Positions 5,808 to 8,452 of a stretch of DNA of 8,452 nucleotides are shown here, piece by piece. How positions within the stretch are numbered: the stretch's first letter is position 1; each line of letters starts with the position of its first letter. Made by a program: the position numbers and the translations under genes. Source of the stretch: Ottowia sp. Lineage in GTDB: Bacteria; Pseudomonadota; Gammaproteobacteria; Burkholderiales; Burkholderiaceae_C. The notes below the pieces were generated by a model. That model was not told the DNA's origin and did no database searches. It was given only the letters and a program-made list of their open reading frames with translations. Where the stretch lies: NCBI GenBank assembly GCA_023228705.1, contig JALOAS010000115.1, positions 1-8,452 on the forward strand, given 5' to 3'.

Positions 5808-6803
5808 TTGCGTGCCTGCCGGCAATCCACGGCCTTTGCCTTGCAATCACCCCTGACGCCCGAGCCAGCCCCCGCGCCGCTGGCGCCGACCATGCAGCTG
5901 CTGCTGCAACGCATGGCGCGCGCGTCTCGCCAGCCGCTGTATGAACTTGCGGCGGTGCAGGCCCGGCACGCATACGCAGCGGCAGCTGGCGTCCTGGAAG
6001 TGCCGCGCCCCGAACTCGCGGCAGTGCGCGAGTTGCAGGTCCAGACCCGCAGCGGCCAGCTGGCCGCGCGCCTGTTCATTCCGGAGCGCAAGCCCGGGCT
6101 GCCGGTGCTGCTGTTTTTTCACGGTGGCGGTTTTGTAGTGGGCAGCGTTGACACGCATGACACGTTGTGCCGCGTGCTGGCCCAGAACAGCGGCGCTGCC
6201 GTGGTCTCGGTCGAATACAGGCTGGCGCCCGAGCACCGGTTTCCGGCTGCGGTCCACGATGCCGAAGACGCGCTGCTGTGGCTGGCGCAGAACGGCGCCG
6301 CGCTGGCGCTGGACGTGAACCGCATCGCCATTGGCGGCGACTCGGCCGGCGGCACGCTCGCCGCCGTGACCGCCATCCGGGCGCGCGACCTGCGCCTGCC
6401 GCTGGCGCTGCAACTGCTCATCTACCCCGGCACCGCTGCGTGGCAGGACAGCGCGTCGCATCGCCTCTACGCCGATGGGCCCATCCTGGGACAGCGGCAG
6501 ATCGCCTGGTTCTTTGACCAGTACATAGACGCCAGCCAGCGCGAGGACTGGCGTTTTGCGCCGCTGCTGGCCGATTCGGTCGACGGCGTGGCACCCGCCT
6601 GGCTTGCCCTTGCCGAAATCGATCCGCTGTACGACGAGGGCATGGCGTACGCCGACAAGCTGCGCATGGCAGGCGTGCCCGTCGACCTCGAGATCTACCG
6701 GGGCGTGGTGCATGGCTTTGTCCAGATGGGCCGCACGCTGCCGCAGGCGCGGCAGTTCCATGCCGATGCCGGCGCCGCGCTGCGCGGCGCACTTTTTGCA
6801 TGA
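5808..6803 (+). CDS. Alpha/beta hydrolase, hormone-sensitive lipase (HSL) family esterase
   Basis: Predicted carboxylesterase or lipase that hydrolyses short to medium acyl esters; 331 aa from the TTG start. HSL-family motifs are all present: oxyanion-hole HGGG (105-108), YRLAPEHRFPAA (137-148), nucleophile GDSAGG with Ser179 (177-182), catalytic Asp272 in DPLYDEG, and His302 in HGF. No signal peptide is apparent, so it is probably cytosolic. The start is uncertain: the first ATG in frame is at 5892 (303 aa), but the cap-helix sequence LAPTMQLLLQRM appears to begin just before it, so an upstream TTG (5808 or 5841) is plausible; none has a good ribosome-binding site. The stop overlaps the next gene in ATGA, indicating translational coupling. 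The substrate is unknown; the nearby phasin-like gene makes a polyester-related role possible but unproven. Confidence 0.92.
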   Translation: MRACRQSTAFALQSPLTPEPAPAPLAPTMQLLLQRMARASRQPLYELAAVQARHAYAAAAGVLEVPRPELAAVRELQVQTRSGQLAARLFIPERKPGLPVLLFFHGGGFVVGSVDTHDTLCRVLAQNSGAAVVSVEYRLAPEHRFPAAVHDAEDALLWLAQNGAALALDVNRIAIGGDSAGGTLAAVTAIRARDLRLPLALQLLIYPGTAAWQDSASHRLYADGPILGQRQIAWFFDQYIDASQREDWRFAPLLADSVDGVAPAWLALAEIDPLYDEGMAYADKLRMAGVPVDLEIYRGVVHGFVQMGRTLPQARQFHADAGAALRGALFA

Positions 6804-7696
6804 GGCACGGCGTGGCGCAGGAGCATCTGCAACGCGGTGATTTTTCATTTTTCAGCCGCCTGCAGGTTCGCTGGGCCGAGGTGGACGCGCAGGCCGTGGT
6901 GTTCAACGCGCACTACCTGACGTACCTGGACACCGCGATGAGCGCATACTGGCGCGCGCTGGCCCTGCCGTGGGACACGGCCCTGGACGCGCTGGGCGGC
7001 GACGTGTTCCTGCGCAAGACCGAGCTGCAATTCCATGCACCGGCGCGCGCGGACGACTGGCTGGACATCGGCTTGCGCTGCGCCCGCATCGGGCGCTCGT
7101 CCATCACCATGTCAGGTGGCATTTTCCGTGCGGACACGCTGCTGGCCCGTGCCGGGCTGGTCTACGTCTTCGTCGACGCGCACACCCGGCGCCCGCAGCC
7201 CGTTCCGCAGGTTCTGCGGGCGCTGTTCCAGGCGCTTGACGGCGGCGCGCCGGTGCTGCAGGTCCGGGTCGGCAGCTGGGCCGAACTGGGCGCGAGCGCG
7301 CGCAGCCTGCGCGAAGCGGTATTTGTGCAGGAGCAGGGGATTGCGCGCGAAGATGAGTGGGACGCCGCCGATGCGGACGCCGTGCATGCGGTGGCGTTCA
7401 ACGGCCTGGGGCAGGCCGTGGCGACCGCACGCATGCTGCTGGAGCGCGGCAATGAGACCGTGGCGCACGTGGGGCGCGTGGCCGTGCTGCGCAGCCTGCG
7501 CGGCGCCGGGCACGGCCTGGCCGTGATGGCTGCGCTTGAGCAGGCGGCAGCCACACGCGGGATCCGCGTCCTGCAACTCAACGCCCAGCAAAGCGCCGCG
7601 GCGTTTTATCAGCGGCTGGGCTACGTTGCAGAAGGACAACCTTTTTCTGAAGTGGGCATCCCGCACGTCAGCATGCGCAAGCAGATCGCTGGCTGA
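6800..7696 (+). CDS. Fusion of hotdog acyl-CoA thioesterase and GNAT acetyltransferase
   Basis: 298 aa with two domains. Residues about 18-142 are a 4-hydroxybenzoyl-CoA / YbgC-FadM type hotdog thioesterase: VRWAEVDAQAVVFNAHYLTYLD (23-44) matches the family's active-site segment, with Asp29 in the catalytic position and the following Y-L helix. Residues about 155-298 form a GNAT N-acetyltransferase: LREAVFVQEQGI (170-181), acetyl-CoA pyrophosphate loop RSLRGAGHGL (231-240), and the C-terminal NAQQSAAAFYQRLGY (261-275), similar to ElaA-type proteins. Both halves look intact. The first would hydrolyse acyl-CoA and the second transfer acetyl from acetyl-CoA; their targets cannot be told. The ATG overlaps the hydrolase stop (ATGA), so the two genes are probably one operon and coupled in translation. 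Confidence 0.92.
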   Translation: MRHGVAQEHLQRGDFSFFSRLQVRWAEVDAQAVVFNAHYLTYLDTAMSAYWRALALPWDTALDALGGDVFLRKTELQFHAPARADDWLDIGLRCARIGRSSITMSGGIFRADTLLARAGLVYVFVDAHTRRPQPVPQVLRALFQALDGGAPVLQVRVGSWAELGASARSLREAVFVQEQGIAREDEWDAADADAVHAVAFNGLGQAVATARMLLERGNETVAHVGRVAVLRSLRGAGHGLAVMAALEQAAATRGIRVLQLNAQQSAAAFYQRLGYVAEGQPFSEVGIPHVSMRKQIAG

Positions 7697-7760
7697 AGCT
7701 GAGCCCGATGCGTCTGGCCACCTTGGCGACAGCTGCCTGTGGAGCCGGGCCGGACGCAGT

Positions 7761-7785
7761 GCGCATCAATCAGAATGCGATGCGC
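7761..7785. terminator. Hairpin between convergent genes, possible terminator
   Basis: GCGCATC (7761-7767) and GATGCGC (7779-7785) form a perfect 7-bp stem with an 11-base loop in the 146-bp gap between the thioesterase-GNAT gene and the convergent lipoprotein gene. The position suits a bidirectional terminator, but neither side has a T-run. Confidence 0.3.
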
Positions 7786-7842
7786 CGGGGTCCCTGCATG
7801 GCCGCGGGATCGGGTTCACTGGAGCCTGCTCGCAGGTCCAGG

Positions 7843-8073
7843 TCAGCGCCGCTTGCCCACTTCGTTGCCCACAAGGGCGCCAACGGCCGCGCCGCCCACC
7901 GTGGCGGCTGCGCCGCCAAACAGCACGTTGCCAGCCACGCCGCCAAGCACGGCGCCGGTGGCCACGCCCATTTGCTGACTCGTGGGCGGGGTGGTGCAGG
8001 CAGTGGTGCCCAAGGCAGCAACCGCCGCCAGGACCGTGGCCAAGCGGCGCCAGTTCATGTGTTCCAGCCTCAT
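7843..8073 (-). CDS. Small glycine-zipper lipoprotein
   Basis: A 76-aa predicted envelope lipoprotein. It has a basic start (MRLEHMNWRR), a hydrophobic segment LATVLAAVAALG (11-22), and Cys26 after TTA as the probable lipidation site; the lipobox is loose (no Leu or Val at -3). After a short TTPPTSQQ linker comes a glycine-zipper two-helix domain (about 36-72) with regular GxxxG spacing in TGAVLGGVAGN and GGAAVGALVGNEVG, like OsmB/SlyB-type outer-membrane lipoproteins. It ends in GKRR. The start is the ATG at 8071-8073 because AAGGAG lies 8 nt upstream; a TTG six codons earlier overlaps that ribosome-binding site. Convergent with the thioesterase-GNAT gene. Function unknown; relatives are often stress-induced. 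Confidence 0.88.
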   Translation of the reverse strand: MRLEHMNWRRLATVLAAVAALGTTACTTPPTSQQMGVATGAVLGGVAGNVLFGGAAATVGGAAVGALVGNEVGKRR

Positions 8074-8081
8074 GACAATAA

Positions 8082-8109
8082 CTCCTTCCAAGTTGTTGTA
8101 ATCCTAGCA
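8082..8109 (-). promoter_or_regulatory. Ribosome-binding site and possible -10 of the lipoprotein gene
   Basis: On the minus strand AAGGAG (8082-8087) lies 8 nt before the ATG and fixes the start. TAGGAT (8101-8106), preceded by TGC, resembles an extended -10 element 27 nt before the ATG; no convincing -35 was found. Confidence 0.4.
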
Positions 8110-8155
8110 TTGTCCCGATGTCTGCCGGGTATACATGTGCTACGGGTTGCAACAG

Positions 8156-8319
8156 TGAAGAGGTTGAGCGAAGGGCGTCCAGCGTCCGGCGTATGCCCAC
8201 CACGCTCAACCTGTCCGGATGACAGATGACCTCGGCCCATGAAGGTTTGGCGTTGAGCGTTCAGCGTCCAGCGTATGCCCACCACGCTCAACGCTCAACC
8301 TCTTCAAACGCTCAACCTC
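8156..8319. repeat. Degenerate heptamer cluster with nested inverted repeats
   Basis: This gene-free block holds two 30-bp direct copies (8181-8210 and 8263-8292, one mismatch) ending in CCACGCTCAAC. Several perfect inverted repeats are built from the heptamer: 15 bp at 8156-8170 / 8292-8306, 10 bp at 8161-8170 / 8203-8212, and 11 bp at 8250-8260 / 8284-8294. A further inverted repeat, ATGACAGATGACCTCG (8219-8234) against 8359-8374, matches at 15 of 16. A GCG or CGC core returns every 7 bases through 8168-8209 and 8250-8298, showing decayed heptamer arrays. The 15-mer at 8305-8319 is shared with the leader of the four-helix-bundle gene. No gene is credible here; apparent short reading frames are made of repeat. 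Confidence 0.88.
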
Positions 8320-8381
8320 CCCATCATGGCGGCGCAGCCGCAGTCATCGATGCGCCAGCGAGGTCATCCGTCATGCGCCAC
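8320..8381. other. Gene-free spacer between repeat blocks
   Basis: 62 bases between the degenerate cluster and the last array. It contains the small hairpin GCGGC-GCA-GCCGC (8329-8341), one arm (8359-8374) of a long inverted repeat with 8219-8234, and two copies of ATGCGCCA (8350-8357 and 8373-8380). No coding signal is seen. Confidence 0.6.
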
Positions 8382-8451
8382 GCTCAACGCTCAACGCTCA
8401 ACGCTCAACGCTCAACGCTCAACGCTCAACGCTCAACGCTCAACGCTCAAC
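8382..8451. repeat. Array of ten GCTCAAC heptamers
   Basis: Ten perfect head-to-tail copies of GCTCAAC fill 8382-8451, followed by a single C at the window edge. The orientation is the same as in the array at 1-42. The end GCTCAACC equals, on the minus strand, the GGTTGAGC that forms the gst and dnaK stops, so a minus-strand gene ending in GGT TGA may lie just outside. Confidence 0.97.
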
Positions 8452-8452
8452 C

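Noticed and set aside
5847..6848. 333-codon minus-strand frame opposite the esterase
   Set aside because: Shadow of a gene with a complete catalytic triad; composition is His/Arg/Gln-rich without motifs.
7708..8229. Plus-strand frame opposite the lipoprotein gene
   Set aside because: The minus-strand lipoprotein has a strong ribosome-binding site, signal segment and glycine zipper; the opposite frame has none.
8070..8291. Minus-strand frames beginning MSVVGIR in the repeat block
   Set aside because: The same peptide start appears twice because it is encoded by the duplicated 30-bp repeat; there is no family resemblance or ribosome-binding site.
8382..8451. CRISPR array
   Set aside because: Units are only 7 bp and directly adjacent, with no spacers and no cas genes.

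Overview
The window looks like the chromosome of a Gram-negative, high-GC betaproteobacterium, most likely a member of the Burkholderiales close to Comamonadaceae. This rests on the style of DnaK, DnaJ and GrpE, the phasin-like protein, the thioesterase-GNAT fusion and the strong GC bias at third codon positions. The genus cannot be named from the sequence alone.

Layout. The left 5 kb is a minus-strand heat-shock chaperone cluster, grpE (5046-4402), dnaK (4276-2357) and dnaJ (1937-810), followed by a beta-class glutathione S-transferase (649-38). Between dnaK and dnaJ, normally close neighbours, sits a small four-helix-bundle (S23 / 23S rRNA intervening-sequence family) gene (2333-1986). Divergent from grpE on the plus strand are a phasin-like gene (5228-5683), then an HSL-type alpha/beta hydrolase (5808-6803) overlapping by 4 nt a hotdog thioesterase-GNAT fusion (6800-7696). 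A small minus-strand glycine-zipper lipoprotein gene (8073-7843) converges on this pair. The last 379 bases carry no gene and are filled with repeats.

The unusual part is a family of 7-bp repeats, GTTGAGC / GCTCAAC. It forms perfect arrays at 1-42 (6 copies), 1950-1998 (7 units, one variant) and 8382-8451 (10 copies), a pair of copies at 2341-2361, and a degenerate inverted-repeat-rich cluster at 8156-8319. The four-helix-bundle gene is bounded by a 16-bp terminal inverted repeat (14/16) made of this repeat, and its GTG start and TAA stop both fall inside the inverted repeats. The stop codons of dnaK and gst are also formed inside GGTTGAGC sequence. My reading is that the gene plus its repeat ends form an intervening-sequence-like or mobile unit inserted in the dnaK-dnaJ transcript, and that the heptamer clusters elsewhere are related, gene-less or decayed versions. 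The structure is seen directly; the mobility and function are inference.

How the genes work together: GrpE, DnaK and DnaJ form the Hsp70 folding cycle. The GST may share stress-related expression by position only. The hydrolase and thioesterase-GNAT genes look translationally coupled and may act on related ester or thioester substrates, which are unknown.
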